NCBI GenBank assembly: GCA_000433175.1
Contig: HF986711.1
Span: 30,717-43,066, forward strand
DNA from: Prevotella sp. CAG:1058
GTDB lineage: Bacteria > Bacteroidota > Bacteroidia > Bacteroidales > Bacteroidaceae
Direction: 5' to 3'
DNA: 12,350 bases
Below are positions 1 through 7,746 of the stretch, one piece after another. A program made the translations under genes and the position numbers. Each line of letters opens with the position of its first letter. Position 1 is the first letter of the stretch. The notes beneath the pieces were generated by a model. The model did no database searches, was not told where the DNA came from, and saw nothing but the letters and a program-made list of their open reading frames with translations.

Positions 1-96
1 GGCAGGAGGCTGCCTGCCGCCATTGCCATTGATGCTTACGCTGCACGATGCCGCCAACATTGCAGCCGCCGCTAAAATGAACACGTTCTGTTTCAT
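1..96 (-). CDS. Putative lipoprotein, N-terminal fragment (runs off window)
   Basis: An ATG at 96-94 opens a frame that stays open for 32 codons to the window edge. The product begins MKQNVF, followed by a hydrophobic alanine-rich stretch and the lipobox-like LAASC with the candidate lipidated cysteine at residue 18, then a Ser/Asn/Gly-rich linker (SVSINGNGG). This is the usual layout of a Bacteroidetes lipoprotein signal peptide, although alanine rather than Leu/Val at the -3 position is slightly unusual. The start lies 49 bases after the TolC-type gene's stop with no obvious terminator or promoter between, so it may be the last gene of the efflux unit. The mature protein is outside the window and its function cannot be read. 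Confidence 0.72.
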   Translation of the reverse strand, partial: MKQNVFILAAAAMLAASCSVSINGNGGRQPPA

Positions 97-145
97 AGTT
101 GATTAATTGTTATGTTGTTTTGTTACAGTTACATGCCTGCAAGCG

Positions 146-1483
146 TCAGAAGTCGAGGCTCCTGCCGCGGTAGAAGTCTATAAGGCTCATGTCGTACATG
201 TACTCGTATTTCGAGCGCACAAGGTCGCTCTCGGCCTTCAGCAGGTTGTTTTTCGACTCGTTGAACTCAGTTATGTTGGCCTTGCCATATTCGTACTTTG
301 CCGACATCAGGTCGAAGGCAGCCTTGTTGCTTGCCACCGCCTCGCGGCTGCTTTCATACTGCGCCTTGGCCGCCAGGGCATTGTAGTACGCCTGCTGTAT
401 TTCCTTGTACAGGCTTTTCTTCACGTTTTCCAGCTGCAACTGCTGCGTCTCATGGTTCAGCTGCGCGGTGCGTATGTTGTTGCGTGTGGCAAGGCGGTTG
501 AATATGGGTATGCTTAGGTTGAGGCCCACGTACTGGCTGAAGTTGTTGCGCATCTGCCAGCCGAACGACTTTGCTTCCAGACCGCTCGTCTTGTAATAGT
601 TGGAGCCGAGTCCTGCCGTGAGCGACAGCGTCGGCAGCAGCGCGCTCTTGGCCAGCTTTATATTCATTTCAGCTCCTTTCAGGCGGTACGCCTCAGCCTT
701 TACTTCCGGCTTCACGGCTACAGCCTCCTGGTATATCTCGTCGGGCAGGGGCATGCCTGCGCCGCCGCCGACCGTAAGTGCTGCTGCATCCGGGCGCACA
801 ATGGCGAAGCCTTCGGGTGTGGGCAGTTCTAGCAACTGCGCCAGCGAGAGCAATGCCAGCCGGTAGTCGTTGTCGGCCTGGGTGTACGTCAGGCGGCTTT
901 GGGCCAGCGTCGCCTTCTGCTGCGCCACCTCCACGCCGCTCGCCTTGCCCGTACGGTACATCTCGCTCAGGCGCTCCACCTGCATCGAGTCAATGGCTAT
1001 CTGGCGCTGCGCCACGTCGCGCAGCTCCATGCCGTAAAGTATCTGCACGTATGCCTGCGCCACCTGCACGCTTACATCGTCGCGTGCCTTGGCAAGGTCG
1101 GCCGTCAGCGCCTCAAGGTTAAGCTTGTTAAGCTCTATCGTGCGCGGAATGCTGAAACCCGTAAAGAGCGGTACGCTCGTGCCAAGGCTGAACGAAGTGC
1201 TTCCCGTATTCTGGTTTGAATACGTGTTGTCCGAGGTCAGTCCGCGCCCGAACGACCAGTTCTGCGACGCCGACGCGCTCAGGTCGGGCAGCCGGCTGTT
1301 CTTAGCCGTGCTCAAGTCTATCTCGCCCTGGCGTCTCTTCACGTCCTGTTGCTTCACTGTTATATTGTTCTCAAGCGCGTAGTCGATGCACTCGCGCAAG
1401 GTCCACGCCTTCTTCTGCTGCGCCGAAGCCATAATGGCAGCCAGGAGAAAAAATATTGTTACAATAAATTTATGTACTAACAT
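146..1483 (-). CDS. TolC-family outer membrane efflux protein
   Basis: This encodes a 445-residue outer-membrane factor, the exit duct of a tripartite efflux system. It begins with a clear signal peptide (residues 1-21, cleavage near ASA/QQ). The mature part opens with WTLRECIDYALENN, the typical first helix of outer membrane efflux proteins, and shows the two-fold OEP repeat: long Gln/Ala-rich helices, a beta segment around TSFSLGTSVPLFTGF in the first half, and its counterpart YVGLNLSIPIFN in the second. Length is normal for the family. It follows the HlyD-type adaptor by 71 bases, so it most likely pairs with that adaptor and the two MacB-type permeases upstream. The start is an ATG with an unusually good Shine-Dalgarno-like sequence. 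The substrate is not evident. Confidence 0.95.
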   Translation of the reverse strand: MLVHKFIVTIFFLLAAIMASAQQKKAWTLRECIDYALENNITVKQQDVKRRQGEIDLSTAKNSRLPDLSASASQNWSFGRGLTSDNTYSNQNTGSTSFSLGTSVPLFTGFSIPRTIELNKLNLEALTADLAKARDDVSVQVAQAYVQILYGMELRDVAQRQIAIDSMQVERLSEMYRTGKASGVEVAQQKATLAQSRLTYTQADNDYRLALLSLAQLLELPTPEGFAIVRPDAAALTVGGGAGMPLPDEIYQEAVAVKPEVKAEAYRLKGAEMNIKLAKSALLPTLSLTAGLGSNYYKTSGLEAKSFGWQMRNNFSQYVGLNLSIPIFNRLATRNNIRTAQLNHETQQLQLENVKKSLYKEIQQAYYNALAAKAQYESSREAVASNKAAFDLMSAKYEYGKANITEFNESKNNLLKAESDLVRSKYEYMYDMSLIDFYRGRSLDF

Positions 1484-1486
1484 AAT

Positions 1487-1494
1487 CTTTCCTT
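1487..1494 (-). promoter_or_regulatory. Shine-Dalgarno-like site of the TolC-type gene
   Basis: On the minus strand AAGGAAAG lies three bases before the ATG at 1483. Most genes here have only A/T-rich leaders, as is normal in Bacteroidetes, so this purine run stands out and supports the chosen start. The spacing is short, so its use by the ribosome is only likely. Confidence 0.4.
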
Positions 1495-1554
1495 ATTAAG
1501 TATAACCATTGCCGTCGGTCTGTGTCCAAGGCCTTTATGCAGCCTGCCACGGCG

Positions 1555-2658
1555 TTATTCGTCCTTCACCTTCTGCGGACCTCTTACCTTTTCGCTCTTT
1601 TTCAGTCCGCTCTTTATCTCGATGTTGATACCATCGCTCAGTCCGGTTGCAACCTTACGGCGCTCGTATGTCTTGTCGTCGCCGCTGCCTTTAATCACAT
1701 ACACATAAGTGTCGTTGCCGCTGAACTCTATCGCACTTTCAGGAACGGTCAGCACGCCCTTGGCGCTTGCCAGCTCAATCTCGGCGTTGGCACTGTAGCC
1801 CGAACGTATGTCGTTGCCCTGCGGCACCGTAACGGCGGCCTTGATTTCAAACTGGTTGGCGCCGTTGTTGTCCGTAGCCTTGGGCGAGATGTACTCGAGC
1901 GAGGCGTCGAACTTCAAGTTCTGGAGCGCGCCTATGGTAATACGCATCGGCATTCCCGTGACGAGCTGTCCTACCTCTGTCTCATCAATATTGCCCTTGA
2001 AGATAAGATCGCTCATGTCAGCGACGGTCGCTATCGTCGTACCGTCGTTGAATGTGTTGCTGAGAATTACCGAGTTACCCACCTTTACGGGCACGTCGAG
2101 AATCAGTCCGCTTATCGTCGAGCGTATCAGAGTGCTGCTTGCGCTGGCATTACTGCGTGATACTCCGTCGCGTACAACCTCAAGTGCGTCGATGGCGGCA
2201 GTCTTTTCCTCGCGTGCCTGGTCAAGAGCCTGGCGCACGTTGTCGTATTCCTCTGCGCTGACAAGCTGCTTGTCATAGAGCTGCTTCTCACGGTCGAAGT
2301 TCACTTTTGCCTGTTTCAGGTTGATTTCAGCAAGCCGTACACGGCTCTCGGCAGAACTTAGCTGCCCCATATCAGGTATGACTTTAACCTTAGCTATCAC
2401 CTCGCCAGACTTTACCATTTCGCCTGCTTCCTTGTATATTTCGGTTATGATTCCGCTTATCTGCGGCTTCACCTCCACTTCGTCACGCGGTTCTATCGAG
2501 CCGGTGATTACAGTTGTCTTGCTGATGTCGGTAACTTTAGGCGTAAACTCATCATAAACCACCGGCTGCGGCTTCGACTTTTCATAAAGAAAGACGAACG
2601 TTCCTATAAAAATCAGAACTACAATCGCCGCAATGATTACTTTCAGATACTTCTTCAT
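1555..2658 (-). CDS. HlyD/MacA-type periplasmic adaptor subunit of an ABC efflux system
   Basis: This 367-residue membrane fusion protein should link the inner-membrane MacB-type permeases to the TolC-type channel. Residues 1-25 are a basic start plus one membrane anchor (MKKYLKVIIAAIVVLIF). Residues about 60-92 (VKPQISGIITEIY...GEVIAKV) and 176-200 (STISGLILDVPVKVGNSV) are the two halves of the lipoyl/barrel-sandwich domain. Between them residues about 99-165 form the alpha-hairpin coiled coil. Beta-barrel and membrane-proximal domains follow, with VPESAIEF and a GLKKSEKVRGPQ tail as in MacA-like adaptors. Length is normal. It lies 94 bases after one permease and 71 bases before the TolC-type gene, in the same operon. 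MacA-type identity comes from context and motifs; the substrate is unknown. Confidence 0.94.
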   Translation of the reverse strand: MKKYLKVIIAAIVVLIFIGTFVFLYEKSKPQPVVYDEFTPKVTDISKTTVITGSIEPRDEVEVKPQISGIITEIYKEAGEMVKSGEVIAKVKVIPDMGQLSSAESRVRLAEINLKQAKVNFDREKQLYDKQLVSAEEYDNVRQALDQAREEKTAAIDALEVVRDGVSRSNASASSTLIRSTISGLILDVPVKVGNSVILSNTFNDGTTIATVADMSDLIFKGNIDETEVGQLVTGMPMRITIGALQNLKFDASLEYISPKATDNNGANQFEIKAAVTVPQGNDIRSGYSANAEIELASAKGVLTVPESAIEFSGNDTYVYVIKGSGDDKTYERRKVATGLSDGINIEIKSGLKKSEKVRGPQKVKDE

Positions 2659-2714
2659 ATTTATTTGTTTTATTTAAATTCGGTCTATTTTTATTATATA
2701 AAACATCATGTTAT

Positions 2715-2736
2715 GCTCTGCCGTTCACGGCAAGCT
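2715..2736 (-). other. Small hairpin between permease and adaptor genes
   Basis: TGCCGT at 2719-2724 and ACGGCA at 2727-2732 are perfect complementary arms around two bases, extended by GCT/AGC with a one-base bulge. It lies 16 bases after the permease stop. No T-tract follows directly on the minus strand, so it looks more like an RNA-stabilising or attenuating hairpin than a full terminator. It could also be chance. Confidence 0.3.
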
Positions 2737-2752
2737 GAACACTGTCTGTGCG

Positions 2753-3997
2753 TCATTCGTCCCTCATGGCGTCAACAGGTTTGATGCTCATTGCACGCAA
2801 CGCCGGCGCAAGTCCTGCCAGAACACCGAGCAGCGCAAGCAGAAGCACTGCGCCGATAGCTGTCCAGAAGCCTACCTGGAAGTGCGCATTGACTATTCCG
2901 TCAGTAGTATTGCCAAGCTCAAGCATCTCAAGAACCATGACAGCAAAGAGTATTCCGCTCATGCCTGCAACCGCAGTAAGAATCACACTCTCGGCTATTA
3001 TCTGACTGAGAATGTTCTTCGGCGTGGCTCCTATGGCGCGGCGGATGCCTATCTCGGTAGTGCGTTCGCGCACGGTTACCATCATAATGTTGCTGACTCC
3101 TATCGCTCCGGCCAGCAGAGTGCCGATACCAACGAGCAGAATAAGGAAGTTTACACCGCTGAAAAGATTGTCGAGCATACCGAAAAGCACCTCTGTATTG
3201 AACACCATGATACCTTTTTCGTCAGTAGGATCAACCTTGTGAGCCTTTGCTATGACCGCGCGCATCTTTCCTGAAATGCTGCTCATGGTTACGCCCGGCT
3301 TCGCAGTAACACATATAAGATGAACACTGTCGCCGAGGTTGTAGGCTTTCTGCATCATCGTAAGCGGCACCACGACAGACGACTCGTTACGTCCGCTCAC
3401 GTTCATGTTGCCCGAACTGTAGTCAACACCTACCACATCGTAATAAATCTTGTCCACACAGATACGCTTTCCACACGGATCTCCGCCTGAAGGGAACAGC
3501 TCCTTGTAAACCTTCTTGCCGATAACGCAGACCTTGCGGTTCTGACTTATATCCATGTCGTTGATGTAACGCCCGTAAAACATCTGCGGAGCCTCAACCT
3601 GCTGATAGTCAGGCAGCAGTCCTTTCATAGTGCAATCGGTCTTACGGTCAGCAAAAGTAGCGCTTCCACCCCAATGAGAAAGCACCGGCGAAACCGTTGC
3701 AAGCTCTGTAACCTGTTGTTTCAGACGCTCCACGTCGCCATAAACCATGCTCCACTGGCGCTCCTTTCTGAATCCGGCGTAAGGTTTTGTGGTAGGCTGT
3801 GCCCATATTATAGCGGAGTTTGTGGCAAAGCCTTCAAAGTTGCCTTGCAGCAGTTCCTTCAGTCCTTGTCCGCCACCGAGCAGCGCAACGAGCATGAACA
3901 CGCCCCAGAACACGCCGAAACCTGTAAGGAAACTGCGGCTCTTATTCCTCGACAATGTATCGAGTATCTCACGGAAACGGTCTATATCAAATTTCAT
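2753..3997 (-). CDS. MacB/FtsX-type ABC transporter permease (second of pair)
   Basis: A 414-residue inner-membrane permease with the four-helix MacB/FtsX layout. The first helix is at about residues 23-43, a large periplasmic MacB-type domain spans about 44-280 (with MFYGRYINDMDI), and three C-terminal helices lie at about 282-306, 332-358 and 377-400. The cytoplasmic loop ERTTEIGIRRAIGA (311-324) is the family hallmark for coupling to the ATPase, and the end KPVDAMR matches the usual final motif. Unlike E. coli MacB there is no fused ATPase; the separate ATPase at 5640-6359 probably serves it. It is related to, but clearly diverged from, the permease at 4219-5478, suggesting a heterodimer. 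The start is ATG and the gap to the upstream permease holds a tandem repeat array. Confidence 0.94.
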   Translation of the reverse strand: MKFDIDRFREILDTLSRNKSRSFLTGFGVFWGVFMLVALLGGGQGLKELLQGNFEGFATNSAIIWAQPTTKPYAGFRKERQWSMVYGDVERLKQQVTELATVSPVLSHWGGSATFADRKTDCTMKGLLPDYQQVEAPQMFYGRYINDMDISQNRKVCVIGKKVYKELFPSGGDPCGKRICVDKIYYDVVGVDYSSGNMNVSGRNESSVVVPLTMMQKAYNLGDSVHLICVTAKPGVTMSSISGKMRAVIAKAHKVDPTDEKGIMVFNTEVLFGMLDNLFSGVNFLILLVGIGTLLAGAIGVSNIMMVTVRERTTEIGIRRAIGATPKNILSQIIAESVILTAVAGMSGILFAVMVLEMLELGNTTDGIVNAHFQVGFWTAIGAVLLLALLGVLAGLAPALRAMSIKPVDAMRDE

Positions 3998-4044
3998 TAT
4001 ATACTTATTTAACTAAGAAAATATGTCATTTCAATCACTCACAA

Positions 4045-4213
4045 GCCCAATTATAAATTATGAATCGTGAATTATGAATTATCATCCAGCCCAATCATGA
4101 ATTATGAATCGTGAACTATGAATTATCATCCGGCCCAAACATGAATTATGAATTGTGAACTGTGATTATCATCCAGCCCAATCATGAATTATGAATTGTG
4201 AATTATGAATTAA
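4045..4213. repeat. 44-bp tandem repeat array, about 3.8 copies
   Basis: Units begin with GCCCAA at 4045, 4089, 4133 and 4176, giving periods of 44, 44 and 43 bases; the last unit is cut short at about 4213. Each unit is GCCCAA followed by an A/T-rich body of repeated TGAATTATGAAT / GTGAATTATGAATT words and ends in TTATCATCC(A/G). Differences between units are mostly single T/C or A/G changes. The array fills nearly all of the 221-base gap between the two permease genes and stops five bases short of the upstream permease's stop codon. No promoter or gene was seen in it. Similar short A/T repeats are common between genes in Bacteroidales. Confidence 0.93.
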
Positions 4214-4218
4214 AAGAA

Positions 4219-5478
4219 CTATTCTGCTCTCAACGCCTCAATAGGTCTGATGCGTGCTGCCTTACGTGCCGGTATAAGCCCTGCGAGCGTTCCTGCCACA
4301 ATCATAACCACCGTGGCGGCAATGCAGACACCTATGCCGACAGTCGGGTTATAGAACATCGTGGCCTCAAACAGACCGCTGTTCACCTTCATCTGTCCGA
4401 TTGTAGCGTCCATATACTCATTGGCGGCAACGCCGATTACCATTCCTATGTAGCCGAAAAACGTCGTTATCACGATGCTTTCAATTATTATAAGCCTCAA
4501 TATAGACGACGGCCTGGCTCCTATCGCCTTGCGGATGCCGAACTCGCGGGTACGTTCCTTTACAGTGATAAGCATGATGTTGCTTACACCGACTATTCCA
4601 CTCAAAAGCGTAAACAGACCGACAATCCACAACGCAGTGCGTATCATGTTCATGCCGGTGTTCATCTGCAAGTTCTGCGTGAAGCGGTTCCATATCCATA
4701 CAGAGCCTTCATCGTCGGGTGCAGCACTGTGATTGCCGTTAATACGCGCACGATACTGAGTCTCAAAGGCGTCGTTGGCCTCCTGTGTGTCAAGTCCTTT
4801 AAACGAGAATACTATCGAACCGACCTCGTCGCCTTTGTTGTAGATGGTGCGTATTGTCGTAAACGCCGTATAGGCTGATGTATTCATACCGCTTCGGTCG
4901 GCTTTGTAGACACCTACCACACGGAACGCCAGACTGTCAACGTCGACATACTGACCGATGATACGCTCCGTTCCGTTAGGCATCAGTTCCTTGGCGTCGT
5001 CCTCGCTCAGCACCAGCACCTTGCGCTTCTGCTCTATGTCGATGTGGTTTATAAACCTGCCGTAAAGCATTTCCTTCTTGTTTATCTCGATTTCATTCGG
5101 ATATACGCCTTCGAGAGTACCGCCTACATAGTTGGCTCCGCTGCTGAATGTCAGTCCGCTTTGCGACACCGAGCCGCCTGTCTCATCCACATTGGCCGAG
5201 AAATTGTTGCCCGTAACAGCCATGTCACGGTCGTTCAGCTCTATCGCGCGCCCCTCTTTCAGTCCGTTATAAGCCTTTGTTGTCATTCCTCCGCTTACAA
5301 TCATCGAGTTGTCGAGAAACTTGCTGTTCTGCAACAGCATAGCGTTAATCAGTCCGTTGCCGGCTCCGAGGAGGAATATCAGCATGAAGATACCCCACGC
5401 CACGGCAAATCCTGTCAAGGCTGTGCGCAACTTGTTACGGCGTACCGTACTCCATATTTCAACTATAATGTCCCTCAT
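4219..5478 (-). CDS. MacB/FtsX-type ABC transporter permease (first of pair)
   Basis: A 419-residue inner-membrane permease with one N-terminal helix (about 21-42), a periplasmic MacB-type domain (about 43-278, containing MLYGRFINHIDIEQKRKV) and three C-terminal helices (about 281-305, 329-352, 380-403). The coupling loop ERTREFGIRKAIGA (308-321) and the ending RPIEALRAE are diagnostic of the MacB/LolC/FtsX superfamily. It lacks a fused ATPase. It follows the LolD/MacB-type ATPase gene by 161 bases and precedes its paralogue by 221 bases. The likely role is a mechanotransmission-type export pump working with the adaptor and TolC-type channel. The ATG start places the amphipathic RDIIVEIWSTVRRNKLRTA stretch just before helix 1, as expected. 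Confidence 0.94.
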   Translation of the reverse strand: MRDIIVEIWSTVRRNKLRTALTGFAVAWGIFMLIFLLGAGNGLINAMLLQNSKFLDNSMIVSGGMTTKAYNGLKEGRAIELNDRDMAVTGNNFSANVDETGGSVSQSGLTFSSGANYVGGTLEGVYPNEIEINKKEMLYGRFINHIDIEQKRKVLVLSEDDAKELMPNGTERIIGQYVDVDSLAFRVVGVYKADRSGMNTSAYTAFTTIRTIYNKGDEVGSIVFSFKGLDTQEANDAFETQYRARINGNHSAAPDDEGSVWIWNRFTQNLQMNTGMNMIRTALWIVGLFTLLSGIVGVSNIMLITVKERTREFGIRKAIGARPSSILRLIIIESIVITTFFGYIGMVIGVAANEYMDATIGQMKVNSGLFEATMFYNPTVGIGVCIAATVVMIVAGTLAGLIPARKAARIRPIEALRAE

Positions 5479-5524
5479 TTCTGAACGCTTTATAAGTTAT
5501 TGAAAATCAATACTTTATATTCGC

Positions 5525-5595
5525 CATTGCAAAAGATGCTCTTTTAGCTCATGAAAGATGCCATTTTACAGTTTAAAAGAGCATCTTTTGCAATG
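5525..5595. repeat. 22-bp perfect inverted repeat with a degenerate third copy in the loop
   Basis: The arm 5525-5546 (CATTGCAAAAGATGCTCTTT plus TA) is perfectly complementary to 5574-5595, with a 27-base spacer. The spacer holds a third, weaker copy, AAAGATGCCATTTTAC. The core word CAAAAGATGCTCTTTT resembles the repeats at 10253-10340. The element lies in the 161-base gap between the ATPase stop (5640) and the permease start (5478). As RNA it would fold into a strong stem on either strand. The stem is A/T-ended with no clean T-tail on the minus strand (GGCGAATAT follows), so intrinsic termination is possible but not clear. Confidence 0.9.
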
Positions 5596-5639
5596 CGTTT
5601 TGCCATAAATTGAAAAACCGGCAGTATTCCACTGCTCAG

Positions 5640-6359
5640 TCACTTCATCACACCGTCAACTCCGAACGGCGAAGCATGGTGGTCAAAGTTCATCTCTATG
5701 TTGCCGATCAGTCCGTCCTTGATGTGTACAATCTTGTTGGTCTCGTTGGCAACGCCGCTCTCGTGGGTCACCACGACTATCGTCATGCCCTCTTCCTCAT
5801 TGAGCCTCTTGAGCAGCTTCATCACCTCCACGCTGGTCTTTGAGTCGAGTGCGCCCGTAGGTTCGTCGGCAAGTATTATCTGCGGATGCGTTATCAGCGC
5901 GCGGGCTATTGCCACACGCTGCTTCTGTCCGCCCGACATCTCGTTTGGATAATGGCCTGCCCACTCCTTCAAGCCCAGCTTATCGAGGTACTCCATGGCC
6001 AGGCGGTGGCGCTCGCGGCGGCGCACGCCCTGGTAAAACAGGGGCAGCTCGACGTTCTCGACGGCCGTCTTGAACGATATGAGGTTGAACGACTGGAAGA
6101 TGAAGCCTATCATGCGGTTGCGGAACTCGGCCGCCTTGGTCTCAGAAAGGTCTTTTATCAGTGTGCCGTTCAACCGGTATTCGCCCGAATCATAGTTGTC
6201 GAGGATGCCCAATATGTTGAGCAATGTGGACTTGCCCGAGCCCGACGCGCCCATGATCGAGACAAACTCGCCCTTGTCGATGTCGAGGTTTATGCCCTTG
6301 AGCACGTGCAGCGGCTGCCCGTTGTCGTATGTCTTGTTTATGTTTTCCAAGTGAATCAT
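5640..6359 (-). CDS. LolD/MacB-type ABC transporter ATP-binding protein
   Basis: A 239-residue ATPase that should power the two MacB-type permeases downstream. Residue numbers are from the ATG at 6359: Walker A GASGSGKST (37-45), Q-loop glutamine at 89 in GFIFQSFN, signature MSGGQKQR (141-148), Walker B IILADEP (161-167) followed by TGALDS, and the switch histidine at 199 in VVVTHE. FQSFNLI and ADEPTGALD are typical of the LolD/MacB/FtsE group. The frame extends to a TTG at 6374, but ATG-Ile-His-Leu-Glu-Asn matches how this family normally begins and also matches the other ATPase in the window, so I chose 6359. It follows the GntR gene by 101 bases with no clear promoter or terminator seen. 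Confidence 0.96.
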   Translation of the reverse strand: MIHLENINKTYDNGQPLHVLKGINLDIDKGEFVSIMGASGSGKSTLLNILGILDNYDSGEYRLNGTLIKDLSETKAAEFRNRMIGFIFQSFNLISFKTAVENVELPLFYQGVRRRERHRLAMEYLDKLGLKEWAGHYPNEMSGGQKQRVAIARALITHPQIILADEPTGALDSKTSVEVMKLLKRLNEEEGMTIVVVTHESGVANETNKIVHIKDGLIGNIEMNFDHHASPFGVDGVMK

Positions 6360-6460
6360 AATATCACGTTGCAATTCCTTTTTCCTGTTACACGTTTATT
6401 TAATATGACGCATCATGCAGCCCGAATGTTGCACGGACATGGCATAAAATGCGAAAAAAC

Positions 6461-6820
6461 TCATTCGCCGTCACGTTTCCACGCCTCGTCCACCTCGCCG
6501 ATGCCTATTCCGAGCATCTTCATCTGGCGGAACATCTCGGGCAGGCGCACCTCCATGAACTCCTTTCGCCGCTCGCCGAGTATGCGCTGCTTGGCCCCTG
6601 CCGTGACGAAGTAGCCCAGTCCGCGCTTCTTGTATATCACTCCCTGCTGCTCCAGCAGGTCGTATGACTTCACGGCGGTGTTGGTGTTAACCTCGAGCAG
6701 CACGGCATACTCGCGCACGGAGGGTATGCGCTCGTCGTCGACGAACTTGCCCGTGAGTATCTCGTCGCACAACCTGTCGGCTATCTGTACGTAAATCGCT
6801 TTTTCTGTCGTAAAGTTCAT
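6461..6820 (-). CDS. GntR-family transcriptional regulator, YtrA subfamily
   Basis: A 119-residue DNA-binding protein. Residues about 8-72 form the GntR winged helix: YVQIADRLCDEILTG, then RIPSVREYAVLLEVNTNTAV (31-50, helix-turn-helix), KSYDLLEQQGVI, and the wing KKRGLGYFV (64-72). The remaining about 45 residues are too short for an FCD, UTRA or MocR effector domain and fit the short helical tail of the YtrA subfamily, which commonly regulates linked ABC transporters. The ATG overlaps the stop of the membrane-protein gene before it by four bases (ATGA), so the two are translationally coupled. Its probable target is the inverted repeat at 10043-10066 in front of the first gene of this unit, implying autoregulation. 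The inducing signal is unknown. Confidence 0.95.
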   Translation of the reverse strand: MNFTTEKAIYVQIADRLCDEILTGKFVDDERIPSVREYAVLLEVNTNTAVKSYDLLEQQGVIYKKRGLGYFVTAGAKQRILGERRKEFMEVRLPEMFRQMKMLGIGIGEVDEAWKRDGE

Positions 6821-7638
6821 AAGTTAATCCATTTGTTGTTAATAACCTGCATGCGGCTGAACACCTTGTAAGACAGCCACCAGTCGGCCACCGTAGCCAC
6901 TGCCAGCACGGCAGCAAATATGTAAGCCAACATTGCATATTGTCCGCCTGCAAGCGGCGTCAAGCCCTCTGCTGCAAGCCGGGATGCCAACCACGTAAGG
7001 CCGAATACGGCCATGACAAGCACTAAAGTGACAACAACGTGCTGGTAACGGCGCAACAACACACTGCCAAGCATGTACAGCGACTGCGCCCACACGCACA
7101 ACAATACACCGACAACTATGCTGACAAGCGAACCCTCTTCAGCCAGCCAGGGAATCAGCCAGCCTGCCCGGGCAATATTTGTGATGAACTCAGCCAAGCC
7201 GAAACCAACATAGTCGATGCCCACCGCAAGGCAAAAGGCTATACGCAGGACGTCAGCTATGCAGAACGCGACAAAGCCCGCCACCGCCGTTCCAAGCGTT
7301 ATTGCAAGGAAACGGGCAAGAAACTTCTCGAAATCGGTTGCCGGCAGCATCTTCAGGGAAATGCGTTGACCCTTAGTTTTAATGTCGGCGAAAATCCATG
7401 CACCGCTGAATACAATGACCAGCACGTAAATAAAGGAACATGTACCCAGGCTTGACGTATATCTGACAGCCGTCTCTTGGGTCGTAACACCTGACTTCAG
7501 CAAGGGCCAGAGCCAGCCAATGAACGTGAACAGGTAGCCGAAAGAAAGGCCGGCGGCAAACGACAGCACGTTCTTAACATTAATCCTGTACATCCAGCGG
7601 ACTGTCCTCGCAAAACGTTTTATATCGAAATTATCCAT
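6817..7638 (-). CDS. Six-helix membrane protein, probable ABC-2-type permease subunit (paralogue B)
   Basis: A 273-residue protein with about six hydrophobic helices (roughly 24-46, 65-84, 106-138, 169-193, 198-220, 234-256) and no signal peptide. I do not recognise a named family, but it is clearly a paralogue of the product of 7801-8628: both start M(D/K)NFDI(K/N)RF, share TK(G/E)QRI..KMLPATD.EKF before helix 3, (Q/H)SLY(M/I)LG..L.RR in the middle, and DWWLSY..F.RMQVINNKW at the end. Lying beside an ABC-2-type ATPase (8647-9465) and a YtrA-type GntR gene, the pair most likely forms the transmembrane part of that transporter, as YtrC/YtrD are proposed to do in Bacillus. Function is inferred from context only. 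Confidence 0.88.
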   Translation of the reverse strand: MDNFDIKRFARTVRWMYRINVKNVLSFAAGLSFGYLFTFIGWLWPLLKSGVTTQETAVRYTSSLGTCSFIYVLVIVFSGAWIFADIKTKGQRISLKMLPATDFEKFLARFLAITLGTAVAGFVAFCIADVLRIAFCLAVGIDYVGFGLAEFITNIARAGWLIPWLAEEGSLVSIVVGVLLCVWAQSLYMLGSVLLRRYQHVVVTLVLVMAVFGLTWLASRLAAEGLTPLAGGQYAMLAYIFAAVLAVATVADWWLSYKVFSRMQVINNKWINL

Positions 7639-7697
7639 AACTCCCTGTTTTTATTATTCAAAATTGTCATGAATCGAGCAACACCAAGGTAAGAATC

Positions 7698-7746
7698 AGG
7701 CGGCATGAAAGCGCACGCCACGCTCCTGTCGACGTTTTTGCCGCCT
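7698..7746. other. Inverted repeat and short repeats in the gap between membrane-protein paralogues
   Basis: AGGCGGCA (7698-7705) and TGCCGCCT (7739-7746) are complementary arms with a 33-base spacer. Further along the same 162-base gap, two short direct repeats read GGTGAAGA(A/G)T on the minus strand (near 7761-7770 and 7783-7792). No ORF or promoter was seen. The structure could modulate expression between the two paralogues, but no T-tract makes it a terminator. Confidence 0.4.

Noticed and set aside
4045..4213. CRISPR array
   Set aside because: Units are contiguous tandem copies with no unique spacers between them, and no cas gene is present.
5525..5595. Insertion sequence or its terminal repeats
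   Set aside because: Only 27 bases separate the arms, with no transposase and no target duplication seen; a short hairpin repeat explains it better.
6360..6374. TTG start five codons upstream for the LolD/MacB-type ATPase
   Set aside because: The ATG at 6359 gives the normal family N-terminus (Met-Ile-His-Leu), and TTG starts are rare in this group.
6375..6460. Separate promoter for the efflux half, between the GntR and LolD-type ATPase genes
   Set aside because: I looked for TAnnTTTG with an upstream TTTG on the minus strand and found no convincing match; weak promoters cannot be excluded.
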